A stretch of 64,000 bases of DNA, from assembly GCA_025024175.1 (NCBI GenBank), contig QCXZ01000041.1, positions 33,351,786-33,415,785 of the forward strand, read 5' to 3'. Source of the stretch: Rhyzopertha dominica (lineage: Eukaryota > Arthropoda > Insecta > Coleoptera > Bostrichidae). Within the stretch, counting starts at the first letter, position 1. The number at the start of each line of letters is the position of its first letter. Under the pieces are notes generated by a model. The model saw nothing but the letters and a program-made list of their open reading frames with translations, did not search any database and was not told the DNA's origin. Of this stretch, positions 25,901 to 36,100 are shown in pieces. Both the position numbers and the translations under genes were made by a program.

Positions 25901-28900
25901 AAAGGAAGGAATCCTCTTAAAACTGAAAATGCGAAAACGGCTTATAACTCTAAGAAGTGCTACAAAGGACCCATGCTGCGAGGGGTGGGCTGTTTTATTC
26001 TGGGATTTTAAACAGGCAAACGCATACGATACACAACGACCCGACCAGACAGGTCCTGGAAACATTTTCTACCTGTACTGCCCGTCGCAGCATGGGACCT
26101 TTGTAGGACTTCTTTGACTTATAAGCAGTTTTCTCTCATTAAATTTTAAGAATTATAATAAGGGTATATCACCAGGACAGGGGTATCCATACCAACATTC
26201 CATCCATTCCAGCATAGCACAAGCTTAACGTGAAACCCAGGTCAGACCTTGACCAAAATGAGATAAAGAGTAAGGTGTATTTGGTTTTATGCAGGGGGCG
26301 AGGAAAGTAATCGTTATGTGATTGGATTCCAGATACTGGAGATGTGGTAGCCATCTTTGTGTTTTAGATTATTCGGGTGTGTATAAGTGGCTCCTCGAAA
26401 TTTAGAACAAAGAGACTTTCGTTAGAAACTAGGCATTATTAAGTAAATTATTGTATATGCATTAAAGAGAGGTCTCTTGATGAAACACTTCAATAATGAC
26501 TTAAAAACACTTTTATTACATTATAAATCCGGTTTGGATTCCGGTATTTTGCTCATCTGAAAATGGGACTTCTAATGTAAGGTATTTTAGGACTGAGGTT
26601 TTGAATTTATTTAGTTATGGCATTTTTTGGTTATTATACCGCCAGTGCTTACGTCTTGACAGAATTGCTTTAAATTCTTTCCATTGTTGATCTAGAATGG
26701 CGTGTAACAAATTTCAGAGCTACATTTTGTGTGTTTCTTACTTGATTAGATATTAAAACTTATGATTAATTGAATGAAATACAGTAGTTCAATTGCTTTC
26801 TGATTAATTAATTAATTATTATGTTGCTGATATAAAACGCGTTGCTACTTATGAATAGAGGAGAGGCTTCCTTCCTTCTTCCTATATAGTGTTGATTTAA
26901 AGGTAGTTAAACAACCCGATACCAGTAAATTGTTCTTTTTTAATCCTATGTAGAAACCTAGAACCGATGTTGATAGAAAATACTTTCGTTTCCTCGGGGG
27001 ATCGATCTCGATCCACCAGGTTTACACCTCTGTGGTTTCCAGTAGACAACCAAAGTAACTTAGTTGCATTAGATCGATGGGGACGCTTTGATCATGACTG
27101 CAACCAGGGAATTTGATGGTGTAGTAGAAAGCACACTAGGTCGCAAATAACCTGGTGATCTAGATTCCATATTCGGTCAAAATGAAGATTTTTTTAAAAA
27201 CTAATATTAAATTGTACTTTTTTATATTATATTATTATTATTATTATTATAGACTTGGTTACCAATACCCTCGGCAGCTGTGGGAGTTTATTCGCCTGGG
27301 ACACCAAAGAAATTTTGGTTTGGATGTGCAACGAACTTCATAAATGTGACCTAGATCACGAAGATTTGCCTTTGGAGAACTTTCGAGAAATAACAATTGA
27401 AAGGCTTCGCCGATTGACCGAACTTGATTTTACAAATTTACTAAACGGTAACACACGTTATGCACAGATTTTGTATGAGAAAAAGGAACGGCTATTTAGT
27501 GATTGCAACAATCCGTGTAAGTATGATTTTCGTCATAAAGTTACTGACTACTTTATTGCGTAAATAACTTGGTTTCTGTTAGACAAATGCCTAAGGACAT
27601 TGGTAATTTAATTAATTTAATTTTTTTTCTTCAATTTTTGATTGCAGCCGTTAACAATAAGATCAGTGTCATCCAACCAGTTAGACAACAGTCATATAAA
27701 TATCCAGGTATGTCTGAAGAGCTTAGATTTCTTGGGTGATGAACAATTTTCTTATTTTAGAGGTCATTGCATCCACAGTTATGGCACCAAGACGAAGAGG
27801 TCGGCCTAGGACGAAACATTTAAATGAAAATTGCAAGCAGGGTAGGTACTGCGCCATTATATTTGAATTTAAATTTTAAAGAAATCTGTTGCGTATCTTG
27901 CATTGTATGGTTAATGTGGAAATTGCGATTAGTGCATGCAAATGTGGACTTTATTATTTTATTTCCTGTAAGAAGACAAAAGAATTTTGATATGGGATGA
28001 GAATCAAATCTTTTCGAAAATATCAGAGTTCACCTAAAATTTGATTAAAGAAAGAACCTGCCTTTTGTATAATTGTTTACTATTGAAACAGAAAAATATC
28101 TAGCACAAATTATGTTAATGAAATCAAATTATTTTTATGTAATGATGATAAATTATAGTTTAAATGAAGTAGATCGCTAAAATTTTTTGCAGTCGGTTGA
28201 AAGAATTGAAAGGTACATTGTTACATCAAAATAAACACGGAAAGAGACTTGTGGATTTTTTTGGGCAGGTTTAGTATATTTTTAATAGCAGAATAATCTT
28301 CAAGATTAAAGGCTTCACGAAGTATCAAATTTAACTACGCTGCTAATTTGTAACACGGGGAATCTATGTAACAAACAACAGGTCTGATAGCTATCTCTGT
28401 GTACTTAAGGAAGTCCACAAAACCTTGGTGTTAATGGGTCCATAGATAAAAATTGCGATTTAGTACATTTAAAATTTTAAAGTGGGTTCAACTTTTTCTC
28501 CTTTTATGTGTTGCTAAATTGATTTGTTTTATCACTTCTAACATTTATAAATCTCTATTGCCTAACAAGTTAAAAATTAACGTAAGAGATTTTGTCTAGA
28601 ATAACCACATTTAAGTTAAAAAAAAATAAATTTTCATTGACTTTCTTAGAATCATTGCTCTTAAGTAATCAGTGATATTCGAATGCAAATAATATAAATT
28701 GTTGATTTGGTAGGAGATATTTGTAACAATGAATTTGTGAGATGAATAATAGGTTTTTTAATTTCTTGGTTTAATAAGTTATCTAAATTTGCTTCACTAC
28801 CTTTAGAATCAGTTTTTTTGAGTGCATTGTAAATTTCAAATCTTTATTTGCAAATCTTTATTTCATTATTGATCTGGAAACTAGCTTCTGATTAAGATTT

Positions 28901-31389
28901 TACAATGAAAACTGAAGAGTTGAAAATGGTTTGTAAATAATTATTAATATCTGAGATTCGTAACCTGAAGTTAAAGTGAAAACCATTGGTTTCTAGCAAA
29001 AATGTAGGGTAAAAATTTTACTTGCGCTTCAGATTGAAGTAAAAACTGCTCGACCTAAATGAGAGGATCTTCCCTTAACTTATAACTTAAACAAGAGATT
29101 GAGCACTGAAGACAATTTAAAGTATACAAATTTTAAATAAACATTGACTGATTCTTGTAGTGGGTCTTCACTTGTTTTTTAACCTTTCTTTGTACATTGT
29201 TGTCTGTTCTTTGTACAGCTTTGGCTGCTACGCTATTGGATGAGGTTTTGATGGTTACGAAAATACGCGCTAGGTACAAGATATTTTTGCGCGAGAATCC
29301 TGGACGCAAACAAGCAATTGCAATCATTTTCACCGATAAAGTAAATCATTCTAATTCTTTCGGCGTTTAAAATTCATTTCATATTATTGATAAAAAAATC
29401 CGTGAAATCGTAAAAACAAATACAATATAAAGAAAAATATGAAGAGATGCAATAAAAACGACAAATCAAAATAGCAAATTGCCGGCACTGCAAAAACCAT
29501 TAAGGATAAGTATATAGTTATGTACATTAATAAAATCAAAAGAAAAAGATTCCACATGTGCACATGTAAAGAAATTGTATAGTTTTATTTAAAACAAGCG
29601 AGTTATATACACTTCATACAACTATCAGTCCTTAAAAAACTAACTTGCAAAAATTATGAATATACAAAATGTAGGCTTAACAAAGCGCTCTTTGAACAAG
29701 AACAATGTATAGGGTTTTCATTTTAAAATGAGAGTTTCGTGCGGAACAGCAGATCTGGAACACCCTATATAAATGAAAACATTTTTAGATTATAGTGTTT
29801 TGAAAATAATTTCTAGCTTGTTTTTGCACCTTTCTTATCTCATAAGCTACAGAAGAATGCCACACTAATTAGACACCCCGTATTTACATTTTCACAAATA
29901 CAATCTACGTATTCACGTTATTTAGAAAATGTGCAAATATACAATTTCTTTTTACTATTTTCATTAATCTTTGTAATTTTAGTTTAGATATCTACTTATG
30001 TTCTTTTCTACCAGACTATTATATCTCTATTTAGGAAGTAGCAAAACCATTTTGTATTTAAAATACATTGAAAATGCCGGCGGGTCAAGATTTATAGAAC
30101 AGTCGATAAGGTGTTTTATAATAATAAATTAGATTTCATTGTTTTTACTTAATTACATTGGAAATTACTTTGTCATCCATTTATAGTATTAGTATTTTTT
30201 TTTACTGTTAAAAAACCAAAACAAAAAACTGCACTAGTAGCAGGATTTGAACCTGGATCTTTCAGTTTATACTGTGGTATAAAACCTGACCGGTCGGTGT
30301 TTAAAAAACCAGGTAATTAATACATTTATGCTAGATACGAACGTTTTTAAGATAGTTGTTTTGCTGCCTCATAAAAGGAGGGCATGTGTAGCTTAACAGA
30401 AAAGAAAAAAGTAGCGGATAGCTCTGTGAGCTTAGAATTCCTTAGAAACTAGAAAATATTTGCAATTGTTATTCAGGATGGTTTACGAGTACTTTCCGTG
30501 CAACACACAATATAACAATAGTCGTATTATGATTAGTACAGGGTTTGTATAAATGATTCACGCATCCAGGGCGCTTATGGAAATTATCGATTAAATCAAT
30601 TTGCCGCCTCAGAAAAGTGACGTATACTTGTCATCTGTCGATTTTTTAATTATTTGATATATTTTATTACGAGAAAACGCCTGGGAATGTGTATTTTTAT
30701 CATGTTCTGTAGTATTTTGCGGGATAATCAACTTTAAGCTTGCAGAAAGCTCACATTTCGGAGCTGTCGTGTGACATTGATCTACAACCTTCACCTCCTA
30801 TCGCCGTGCATATTGTAGCTTGGCAGCACTTACAAAAAAGCGCCCCCATTGCATGAATCATTTATAGAAGCCCTGTATTACATGTCTGTTCAAAAGAAAA
30901 GGTGCTGAAGTCGTTAAGTATATACTCAGTTGCACATAAAACCAAATAAAAGTAATAATTTACGTATTATTTTCTTTGCAGATAGAAAGAATCCAAAGTT
31001 ATGGGAGTTTTTAATAAAACTATTGATGGACCCTACATACTGCCCAAGTTATATTAAATGGGAAAATTTTGAAGAAGGCACCTTCAAATTCGTTCAAAAC
31101 GAACAAGTGGCACAGATGTGGGGTGGTAGAAAACACAACAAAGGCATGACTTTTGAGAAATTCAGCAGAGCTATGAGGTACAAAATATATCTTGGTATAA
31201 CAAACAAATGATTGGTACACACACAATTAACTTTCGTAGTAATAAAATATGGATGTTTTGACATAATTTCTATTTTGTTTCAGGTATTACTATTCCAGTA
31301 AAGTACTATTGCCAGTTCCTGGCAAACGGTTAGTCTACAAATTTGGTCCTGCAGCTAAGGGTTGGAAAGACAAGCCTCCCATTTTATGA
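13856..31389 (+). CDS. ETS-family transcription factor, ESE (ELF3/EHF)-like, with PNT, AT-hook and ETS domains
   Basis: A nuclear sequence-specific regulator binding GGA-core sites. Exons with matching phases: 13856-13990, 16865-17125 (PNT-like), 27253-27516 (second PNT-like), 27648-27707, 27761-27841 (AT-hook), 30982-31177 and 31284-31389 (ETS domain, stop TGA). The ETS domain carries [25 protein letters not shown], the recognition-helix segment [14 protein letters not shown] and RLVYKFG, closest by eye to ELF3/EHF/ELF5. An AT-hook (RRGRPR) before the ETS domain is also an ELF3 trait. Every junction from the first exon to the ETS exon is phase 1, so the PNT exons can be included or skipped without a frame change. 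The 5' end of the upstream form is not resolved; a second candidate start is at 23854. Confidence 0.85.
13991..16864 (+). other. ETS gene intron 1
   Basis: Mostly featureless AT-rich sequence. It contains a mariner-derived inverted duplication at 16189-16551, listed separately. Confidence 0.6.
16189..16551 (+). repeat. Fold-back of a mariner transposase fragment
   Basis: From 16189 the frame reads [10 protein letters not shown], a stop, then [20 protein letters not shown] and a segment ending DEERAGRR. This is the N-terminal region of a mariner-family transposase. From about 16239 the same sequence is repeated inverted: left arm 16239-16366, right arm 16393-16551, loop about 26 bp. The left arm has a small internal deletion relative to the right. 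The intron is transcribed through it, so a long RNA hairpin would form. Confidence 0.7.
16865..17125 (+). CDS. ETS gene, PNT-domain exon A
   Basis: Acceptor TTGTATTTGTAG, donor GTAAGG, 261 nt, phase 1 at both ends. It encodes a pointed/SAM-like helical domain starting at the conserved tryptophan in [15 protein letters not shown] and ending [12 protein letters not shown]. It is homologous to the exon at 27253-27516, with W, I, W, C and the final ER..LF type ending aligned. PNT domains mediate protein interaction in ETS factors. Confidence 0.72.
17620..17816 (+). repeat. 5' LTR of the CsRn1-type element
   Basis: 197 bp, TGTGGCGGCG to CCCGCTACA. The end point is set by the repeat boundary, the AAGT duplication and the primer site that follows. 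Confidence 0.9.
17821..17838 (+). promoter_or_regulatory. Primer-binding site, tRNA-Trp
   Basis: TGGTGACCCCGACGTGAT is complementary over 18 bases to the 3' end of animal tRNA-Trp including CCA. Use of tRNA-Trp is characteristic of CsRn1-clade elements. Confidence 0.88.
17899..18783 (+). CDS. gag of the CsRn1-type element
   Basis: 294 residues from MADDAQAM; an in-frame ATG 39 bp upstream is also possible. The capsid-like region includes [17 protein letters not shown] near residue 40. The C-terminus carries a CHCC finger, [18 protein letters not shown] (C-x2-H-x9-C-x3-C), preceded by an arginine-rich stretch. This motif replaces the usual CCHC knuckle in the CsRn1 clade. The frame ends inside the start of pol. 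Confidence 0.9.
   Translation: MADDAQAMIEQLQQRLAAAEALIPRNDDATNAVEAVKSVKLPSFWQRDPVLWFAQVESQFHTNNIRSDNTKYHTVVGALDCNVLQQVSDVIANPPITNKYETIKNRLVIAYSDSQERQIKKLLTEVELGDKKPSQLLREMRALADNRISEDVLRTLWTQRLPTHIQIVLSASDDVALEKMASIADKVAEIDYVQLMSAGTISAIHHTKAPPLTDLTATLDRLQAQLAALSAKVDDIVADRGRRRQRSRSQNRSQYGSKQPMQNDRSVCFYHRRFGEKANRCTTPCSYAKDPQEN
18738..21896 (+). CDS. pol polyprotein of the CsRn1-type element
   Basis: 1,052 residues from the first ATG, uninterrupted. The aspartic protease has FLIDTGAD at about residue 47, the reverse transcriptase has YIDDILIA at about 348, RNase H has [11 protein letters not shown] near 500, and the integrase has an HHCC finger near 695 to 735. The integrase catalytic residues appear as LDIVGP (about 757), TTDQGRQFE (about 815) and LIERWHR (about 852). 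It is in the -1 frame relative to gag with about 45 nt overlap, so translation probably uses a frameshift; I see no perfect slippery heptamer. Confidence 0.93.
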   Translation: MHDTLQLRERSAGKLGAPSAQEAVHDGQAAKQNRLFITDKTSGARFLIDTGADISVVPKWFGGKQNHCITQTSLFAANGSAIRTYGDKLMRLDLGLRRPFQWIFTLADVARPIIGADFLCHHNLLVDLKNRQLIDKQTKLQTVAEVHECQQLRVLTVVKSTVFHELLAQYVDITRPNIKGMSQMAVTSHYIVTTGPPIAEAPRRLPPDKLKAAKEEFQFMMDQGWCRPSSSPWASPLHMVRKKSAGEWRPCGDYRRLNSVTVPDRYPVPNIQDFSYRLSDKNIFSTLDLVRAYHQIPVSSEDIPKTAITTPFGLFEFTVMPFGLRNAAQTFQRHINSVLGDLDFCFVYIDDILIASVSPEEHLSHLKTVFSRLRDYHIQINPSKCVLGVPEVEYLGHHISANGSRPLPGKVEAITELPQPKTVKELRRFLGMLNFYRRYMKNAASTQAILHEYLKDSPKRDKRPIPWTPAAIEAFNRCKEDLATATLLAHPANDAPLRLTTDASDNSMGAVLEQYSGNSWQPLGFFSRKFSPAQSRYSAYDRELCAIYEAIKFFRHMVEGREFEVRTDHKPLIFAFSQKSSKASPRQLRQLDFIGQFCTKITHISGNDNIVADTLSRVDAMSLPAVVTPEELAREQQNDEHLQELLSSGTSALKLKTFSPSVTSAPLVCDTSTENVRLYVPHSLRQRIFNMFHHLSHSSGRATSRAIKKRFIWPGLDKDVTDWARSCIPCQRSKISRHTKSAPQPFPLNNERFEHVHLDIVGPLPLCEGFRYCLTMADRFTRWPEVIPMSDISAETIAQTFYVNWIARFGCPRFITTDQGRQFESLLFQALTNLLGIKRNRTTAYHPQANGLIERWHRTIKAAIMCHEDENWVRTIPTILLGLRISVKEDIGYSPAELVYGSQLRVPGELFLPEERAETNHSTLIENLRSHMQCIRPTPASRHAKGKYFVHPALNTCSHVFLRDDTVKRPLTQPYTGPHEVIARSSKTMDIIIKGKVLKVSIDRVKPAFSAEDSKNEREHTTQNRQPTHPQPISTRHGRISKQSVRFRDYIT
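21915..22111 (+). repeat. 3' LTR of the CsRn1-type element
   Basis: 197 bp, the same as the 5' LTR except that it begins TATGG rather than TGTGG. A polypurine tract (GGAGGGGGA, 21902-21910) precedes it. Confidence 0.9.
22389..23853 (+). other. ETS intron sequence and putative internal promoter region
   Basis: No repeats or frames recognised to about 23640. From there to 23853 the composition shifts and is rich in CAAACACAAACACAACAAAT-like stretches, as in insect 5' leaders. If the exon at 23854 is real, its promoter and 5' UTR should be here. Confidence 0.35.
23854..23902 (+). CDS. Candidate alternative first coding exon of the ETS gene
   Basis: ATG at 23854 opens [16 protein letters not shown] plus one base, then a GTAAAG donor at 23903. 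This ends in phase 1, exactly what the PNT exon at 27253 needs, and the joined product would be 251 residues. A leader-like region precedes the ATG. Evidence is only ATG, donor and phase, so this is an inference. Confidence 0.45.
23913..24969. mobile_element. Non-autonomous hAT element
   Basis: Ends CAGTGATGGGCG and CGCCCATCACTG, with an exact 8-bp duplication AAAGTAAC (23905-23912 and 24970-24977). Both subterminal regions are full of GTAGAA/TTCTAC words, a likely transposase-binding array. No transposase. The unnamed hairpin repeat (24104-24285) is nested inside. The insertion lies 10 bp after the candidate donor at 23903 and leaves its hexamer intact. Confidence 0.88.
24104..24285 (+). repeat. 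Unnamed interspersed repeat with 5' hairpin, copy 2
   Basis: Homologue of 3981-4147. The hairpin is cleaner here: GTTCTC pairs with GAGAAC, and inside it CGTACC-GCGA-GGTACG forms a stem closed by a GNRA-type tetraloop. The body shares CACTCAATG, CATGACC, GAGCCCTA and CAAAAGTTACAGGACA. Confidence 0.65.
24978..25899 (+). other. ETS intron, unremarkable
   Basis: AT-rich sequence with no repeat, frame or motif that I can support. Confidence 0.5.
25900..26160. repeat. Imperfect inverted repeat
   Basis: Left arm about 25900-25990 and right arm about 26079-26160 are reverse complements with mismatches; the best part is CTACAAAGGACCCATGCTGCG against CGCAGCATGGGACCTTTGTAG. The spacer is about 88 bp. 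A 124-codon open frame across it has no recognisable domain and is probably incidental. It may be a MITE or half of a decayed fold-back. Confidence 0.6.
26165..26470 (+). repeat. Probable LTR-retrotransposon 3' fragment, copy 1
   Basis: Related along its length to 46255-46590, with shared blocks GTGATTGGAT, CCATCTT, TTTAGATTATT.GG and GACTTTCG.TAGAA. A purine-rich run (CAGGGGGCGAGGAAAG at about 26294) before the best-conserved part resembles a polypurine tract followed by LTR sequence. The family is not identified. Confidence 0.4.
26471..27252 (+). other. ETS intron before PNT exon B
   Basis: No repeat or gene recognised. It ends in an ATT microsatellite (about 27228-27250) that runs directly into the splice acceptor ATTATAG. 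Confidence 0.5.
27253..27516 (+). CDS. ETS gene, PNT-domain exon B
   Basis: 264 nt, phase 1 at both ends, donor GTAAGT. It encodes a second PNT/SAM-like domain: [18 protein letters not shown] through [14 protein letters not shown] to [10 protein letters not shown]. It aligns without large gaps with exon A (W, I, W, C, LP or IP, T.E.., then a basic ER or EK pair before LF). It is preceded by [13 protein letters not shown] rather than the linker of exon A. Confidence 0.78.
27648..27707 (+). CDS. ETS gene, linker exon
   Basis: 60 nt, acceptor TTTTTGATTGCAG, donor GTATGT, phase 1 to phase 1. It encodes [20 protein letters not shown], with no domain. Placement rests on splice sites and phase. Confidence 0.6.
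27761..27841 (+). CDS. ETS gene, AT-hook exon
   Basis: 81 nt, acceptor TTCTTATTTTAG, donor GTAGGT, phase 1 to phase 1. It encodes [19 protein letters not shown] then [14 protein letters not shown] is a canonical AT-hook core that binds the minor groove of AT-rich DNA. ELF3-type factors carry an AT-hook in this position before the ETS domain. Confidence 0.75.
27842..30981 (+). other. ETS intron before the ETS-domain exons
   Basis: AT-rich, with no transposon ends recognised. A tRNA-like B-box region lies at 30231-30310. A partial inverted repeat near 29690-29775 (CCCTATATAAATGAAAAC and its partner) is short and left unclassified. Confidence 0.5.
30231..30310 (-). repeat. tRNA-like or tRNA-derived fragment
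   Basis: On the minus strand GGTTCAAATCC is a perfect B box with a CCAGG/CCTGC near-stem, preceded by a possible small hairpin CAGT-ATAA-ACTG. I find no good A box or acceptor stem, so it is not a functional tRNA gene. A run of T follows. It may be a tRNA pseudogene or the head of a SINE. Confidence 0.3.
30982..31177 (+). CDS. ETS gene, ETS-domain exon 1
   Basis: Acceptor TTTTCTTTGCAG, donor GTACAA, phase 1 to phase 2. It encodes most of the winged-helix ETS domain, from [13 protein letters not shown] to the recognition helix [11 protein letters not shown]. The tryptophans and the two DNA-contact arginines (R..R in SRAMRYYY, the second completed across the splice) are present. Confidence 0.9.
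31284..31389 (+). CDS. ETS gene, terminal ETS-domain exon
   Basis: Acceptor TTTTGTTTCAG. It completes [19 protein letters not shown], then KFG, and ends WKDKPPIL and TGA, so the ETS domain is C-terminal as in ELF3/EHF/ELF5. Confidence 0.9.
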
Positions 31390-31990
31390 CAAAACGCCTG
31401 CTGCGTTAAAATTTATGATATTTTAACGCCCATGTCTTTTGTTTAGTATACCTAGTCATATTAGACGAAGGAAGATATATTGCAAAAACTTTTTGTGAAT
31501 GGCACTGGAGACGAGATTGCTTAAAAAAGTTGAGAATAAGAGAATGTTAGCGGAGAAGCTTTTACGAATGTGTTAGTTTCTGCCAGGCTAGATACTGCAC
31601 ATAAATGGAGTGTAATTTTTTAGTTAATTTCAGTTAATTAGCAAATTTCGTTAATTTTTCATTAATGAAAATAGCACAAGAAACTGTCAGTTACTTTAGT
31701 ACTTTCGTTGCTTAGCCTAAGTGACTTACTTTGCAAAATATTAATGCCATAATTGTCAAGAATGCGGACCTAATTAATATGCTAACATTCGGTTTTAGAT
31801 TATTTCTACTTGCTTAACAACGTAATGAAAGAATGAGGCTAGGAAAATGAAATCATTTGAAGAACCTGTCTAAAAGAATTTTCAGATTGTATCTGGAAAG
31901 TTTGTTCGATAATTCTGAGAAACTGAGCTTCTCATTCTTGGTGCTAGCCTCCTTTTCACGAACAGATTAGGTTTCTTAAACAACATAATT
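31390..31990 (+). other. ETS 3' UTR and downstream sequence
   Basis: AT-rich. No strong AATAAA is seen in the first few hundred bases. Nothing else recognised. Confidence 0.4.
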
Positions 31991-33100
31991 TTAGGTTGTT
32001 TAAAAAATAATGCCTTGAATATATAGGCATTTTAAATGAGACAAAACATTATTAATTGAAAAAAGAAACACTCGAATTGATACATTTTTGCTAACGAGAA
32101 GCAAATTTATTTATGCCCGTATCGTAAAATTACTGGGTTCAGAAGGTGATAATGGTTGAAGCTGGTTTTAGTATCGTCTAGATTTCTGAAGCGTTTATCC
32201 TGAAGGAAAATGTCGAGATGCTTGAAAAGTGGTAGTCGATGGGCGAGAAGTCTGGCGAACATGGTGGGTACGGCGTGGTTCCGTAGCCCTACTAATTCAA
32301 GCTCTGCAGGGCCGATTGATCAATGTGCGGTAGAGCGTAATAGTGGACCAGAATTGTTTTTTTTAATTGTCCAATGCCGCTTGAACGTTTCTGGTGTATT
32401 TCGTCGATTTGATGACAATACTTTTCTGTTGTAATCATTTCGCCCGAGTTCAAGAAGGTGTGATGGACGATATCAGCCACAGTCTCCCTAATATTCTTTT
32501 GGTGCAATTTTGGCTTCGCGAGTGTTGAAGGGCTTGATAGCCGTCCAACCATTAAGCCGTGTTTTGCAGAATCCACTTTTCATCTCATGTTACGATGTTG
32601 TCAACAGAAAGATCTTTGTTGAGGCACAAGATGAACGAAGATGTCGTTTTAAAACGATCTTCTTTGTTTTCGTTGAGTTTGTGCGGAATCTATTGCCGAG
32701 CTTCTTTGATTTTGCAATTTCTCGCAGTGATTCGAAGCAGTTGTTTTGCAAGTTTTCGCGCTGTTGTACATGGATTTATTTGCCTCGACTAGAGCACTCA
32801 GTTGTTGATTCTTGATAGCTGGCGTTCGTCCACGTTCTTCCTCGACAGCAGATGATCGCTTGTTGTTTCTTCGCCGAATGCTCTGTTAATAATGCAGCTG
32901 CTTTGTGGTTCAGTTTAAACTCACAAAAGAAAATTGCCTAACTGCTTCTTTTTCATATTAAGATCTTTGAGCATTAACATAAGCGAAACCAGTACTTTAA
33001 AATTAGGTACATATAGTATGCATATAAAATATAAAAATAGCACGTCAAAAGAATCACAATGAGTGTTGTAAAAACCGAGATTATTTTTTTAACAACCTAA
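31991..33100 (-). mobile_element. Decayed mariner (irritans/Hsmar-like) element
   Basis: The termini are imperfect inverted repeats, TTAGGTTGTTTAAAAAATAA at 31991 and its complement ending AACAACCTAA at 33100. On the minus strand a broken transposase is readable around 32576-32180: DEKWIL, PKPKLHQKNI-type sequence, FLNSGEMITTEKYCHQIDE, then PHIDQSALQSLN, and LFKHLDIFLQDKRF in another frame. Order and motifs match DD34D mariners of the SETMAR-type lineage. Several frameshifts and stops are present. Confidence 0.8.
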
Positions 33101-36100
33101 GAGAAATTTTGTTCTATTTTGCTTCTTAATTTTTATGAAAGTAATCCAAACGCCAGCACAGCTCACATAATGCAATTTGTTTTTCTCGTCTTCCGCTATT
33201 CTAATATGACAATGTAAAAAGTACTTACCTATATTTGTATAAACAGACTGAAAATTCTTTGTTACAAATACAATAAACTACCATAAATAATTGTTGTGTT
33301 CTTGTTCAATAATAAAACCAAAACCAGCTTTAAATTATATTTATGGTGTTTACTACAAAGAGCACTGATTTTTGCTTCGAGTACTAAACACATTGATATG
33401 TACATCCATAAAAAATTATAATTCTAAACGAGTTTAATAAATATTAAATAAGTGAACAAATTACTTAGGTACTACTTTAGTTTTGACTAAAATTATTCGT
33501 ACTAAAACATGTGTAGGTTATTGAGCACTCCATCATTTAATGATTTTTACACATATGCGTTTCTGTTCACTAAAATTCAGAGATGAAACTGCAGTATACT
33601 CTATAAGACAATATAAAACGTTACTTGCGCCGATCTGCGGTAATGGAGACAATGGCTTTGTTGTTGATCCGAGTAGTAAATTATTAGCGATGGCTTGATG
33701 TGACAGGGAACTGCTGTTTTAATTAGGGGATTTAAATTTGTTTCACCAATATAAAATCTTGAAAGATTATTATAATGCGGTTTAAGAAGATATGTCTTTA
33801 CATTTGGAAAGTTCGAAGAAAGCAGTAGTAGTATTACAATTTTTTCTTCAATTACTAATCGTTAATATTTAAAATTAATATTTAACTAATAAGTGTTTTA
33901 GTCAATTTATTGTGGTCTGTATCAACATTCCGATATACATGTAAGTTATCAACAAGAGCAACAAACATTTCATAATGTCAATAAGAAAGGCTACATCCTA
34001 GCTACTTTCCATCGCGTTAAGTTTCAGATGAGTTTCCATAAGATAGTTGAAAAACGATTTTCTTACAAAGGTAGTACGCTTTACCAGTTTAGAAAATTTC
34101 AAGTAGCAAAGGGAAACATGTTATATTTAAGTATATTGTTATAATTGGACAATCCATTTTCAAGTTACGAGGGGGTTCGAATCTAAAAACCCTTTGCAGG
34201 TATAAATTGCAATAAATGAGGCAAGTACTGCATACAAATGATCCCGAATTTGCTTTACTAAAGTGCATACCTTAACAACCGGTAACATTGTAACAGTAGA
34301 GATGGATTGGATGTTGCTGACCCACGGGATGTTTCGCTAATTCGCTGGATTGTTCTTACTCGATTTGTTTTGTTGTACCTCTTGTCAAAAATGTTCATTA
34401 TTCAGTCTAAAGGTTTCCAGAAATTGCAGTAGACGTTGTCAGTAGTATATGTAAAAGTTCATGCTAAATTTGTTGGTTCAATAATATTTTTGGAATAGTT
34501 GTGTTTTATCTTTTAATGTACATTCGAAAAGAAGTCGAACAAATTAAATGTTTTGTAAAATTGTATCCATGGTGCTACATGCCGCCAAGAGTTCACAGCA
34601 ATATATCTGAAACACTGGTATTTCAGGTCGTCGCCATTTTTGAGTCAAAATCTATTGCAAAATTTTAGTTCCACTAACTGTCGTTGGATGACGCACTAAT
34701 CCAAGGTACATCACCTGAACGTCAACATTTTGCTATTTAAATATGTCCCAGTTTTATTTCAGGCAATTTGCATACAATTACACCAAATTATTCATTTCAA
34801 TTTCCTTAAGCCGTTTCCATCACAGTTTGGTTAATTAGTTCAAATTTGTTTTTTGTTTCGTTATTTTGTTCATTAAAGGGTAGGTTTCACTCCGGTTCGT
34901 TATCGTTTTCTAGTGTGTGTCCGTCCACGATCCTAATGAAACTACAACTGAGGAAGTGAACAATAAGTCATCGATTACGTACCTTATTTCAAACTGTTGC
35001 TCATTATTGATCGGTCAAGACTTTGTCAAGATTTCACCAACAGTAGTTCCACAAATATTGCCTTTGTTTCTCGTCGGTGAATATATAATGTTTGCTTCAA
35101 ACTTTAAATATTTCTCATGTTCTACCACGTGTTGTCAAATACATAATCTATCAGCGTTAAAATTTGGCGTAACTTGGTATGCTAATGTTATCTGTTATCA
35201 GAAGCGGAACTAAATTTTTTCAATACATTTTGAACTCTTTTTTGCAGAAGTAAATTGGGCTACCAGAGTTCTAGGTATCTTTGTTCACCAAATTATCTTA
35301 CATGAATAATTAAGATAATCTTTTGTGTGATGAGTTCAGACATTGTTTACAAAACAACAAATATAACATGTTTAAATAATATAGTCGATGTAGAATTTTT
35401 AGTTATTTTATTAGCTTATTTAGTTTTTCGAATAACTTTTTAAAAATCGTACAAATGATTCTCAAGTAACATGATTGTAAGAATTTTGCAAGAGATAACA
35501 TTTTTGTAAATTAATCTGCCATATTGTGTTCGCTATTTTTTTTCGTAGTCAGCCAATATAACTGTAAGAAAGCAACACTTCGTAGTGAACTAATTTTTCG
35601 TAAATATGACCTTCACATTAACGCCCCTTTGTTTCTGGAAATTTCGATACAAAATTTGCAATCAGCGACCCAAAATACTGTAAAACTGATTTTTTTGCGA
35701 AAACAGCCACCATTTTTGAAAAAATATCTACATTTTGTAAACGCTTTTTTGACTTCGAAAATGTTCACATCAAATTTTAGTTAGCGACGCCAAAACCTTA
35801 AACATACAAATTTTCATCAAACTTATATATTTTTAAAAGATCTGTTGGTCATTTTGTGTGGCTATTTTGTTTTTCTTTGCACATTTGATGTCAGATTCAA
35901 AATTAGGGACTCCACTAACCCTCGCTTACAAATTTTGACATTAATATATCACTAAAAAAGACCACGCTATCAGAACATTTTAACTTAAAGCGTTAAAAAG
36001 TAAAAGTAAATAATAGGGGGAGGACTTTAGATGTCATTGTATTATAAACAACAAGTTATTTTACATACAATGGTTGTTGATTTTGAATAGACTGTTAAAA

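Noticed and set aside
25743..26117. 124-codon plus-strand frame
   Set aside because: It overlaps an inverted repeat and has no domain; the repeat explains the GC-richer open stretch.
30231..30310. A functional tRNA gene
   Set aside because: The B box is perfect, but no acceptor stem, D arm or proper seven-base anticodon loop can be formed.
34917..35784. 98- and 86-codon plus-strand frames between the ETS and cyclase genes
   Set aside because: Composition-driven frames with no family similarity that I recognise and no splice logic.
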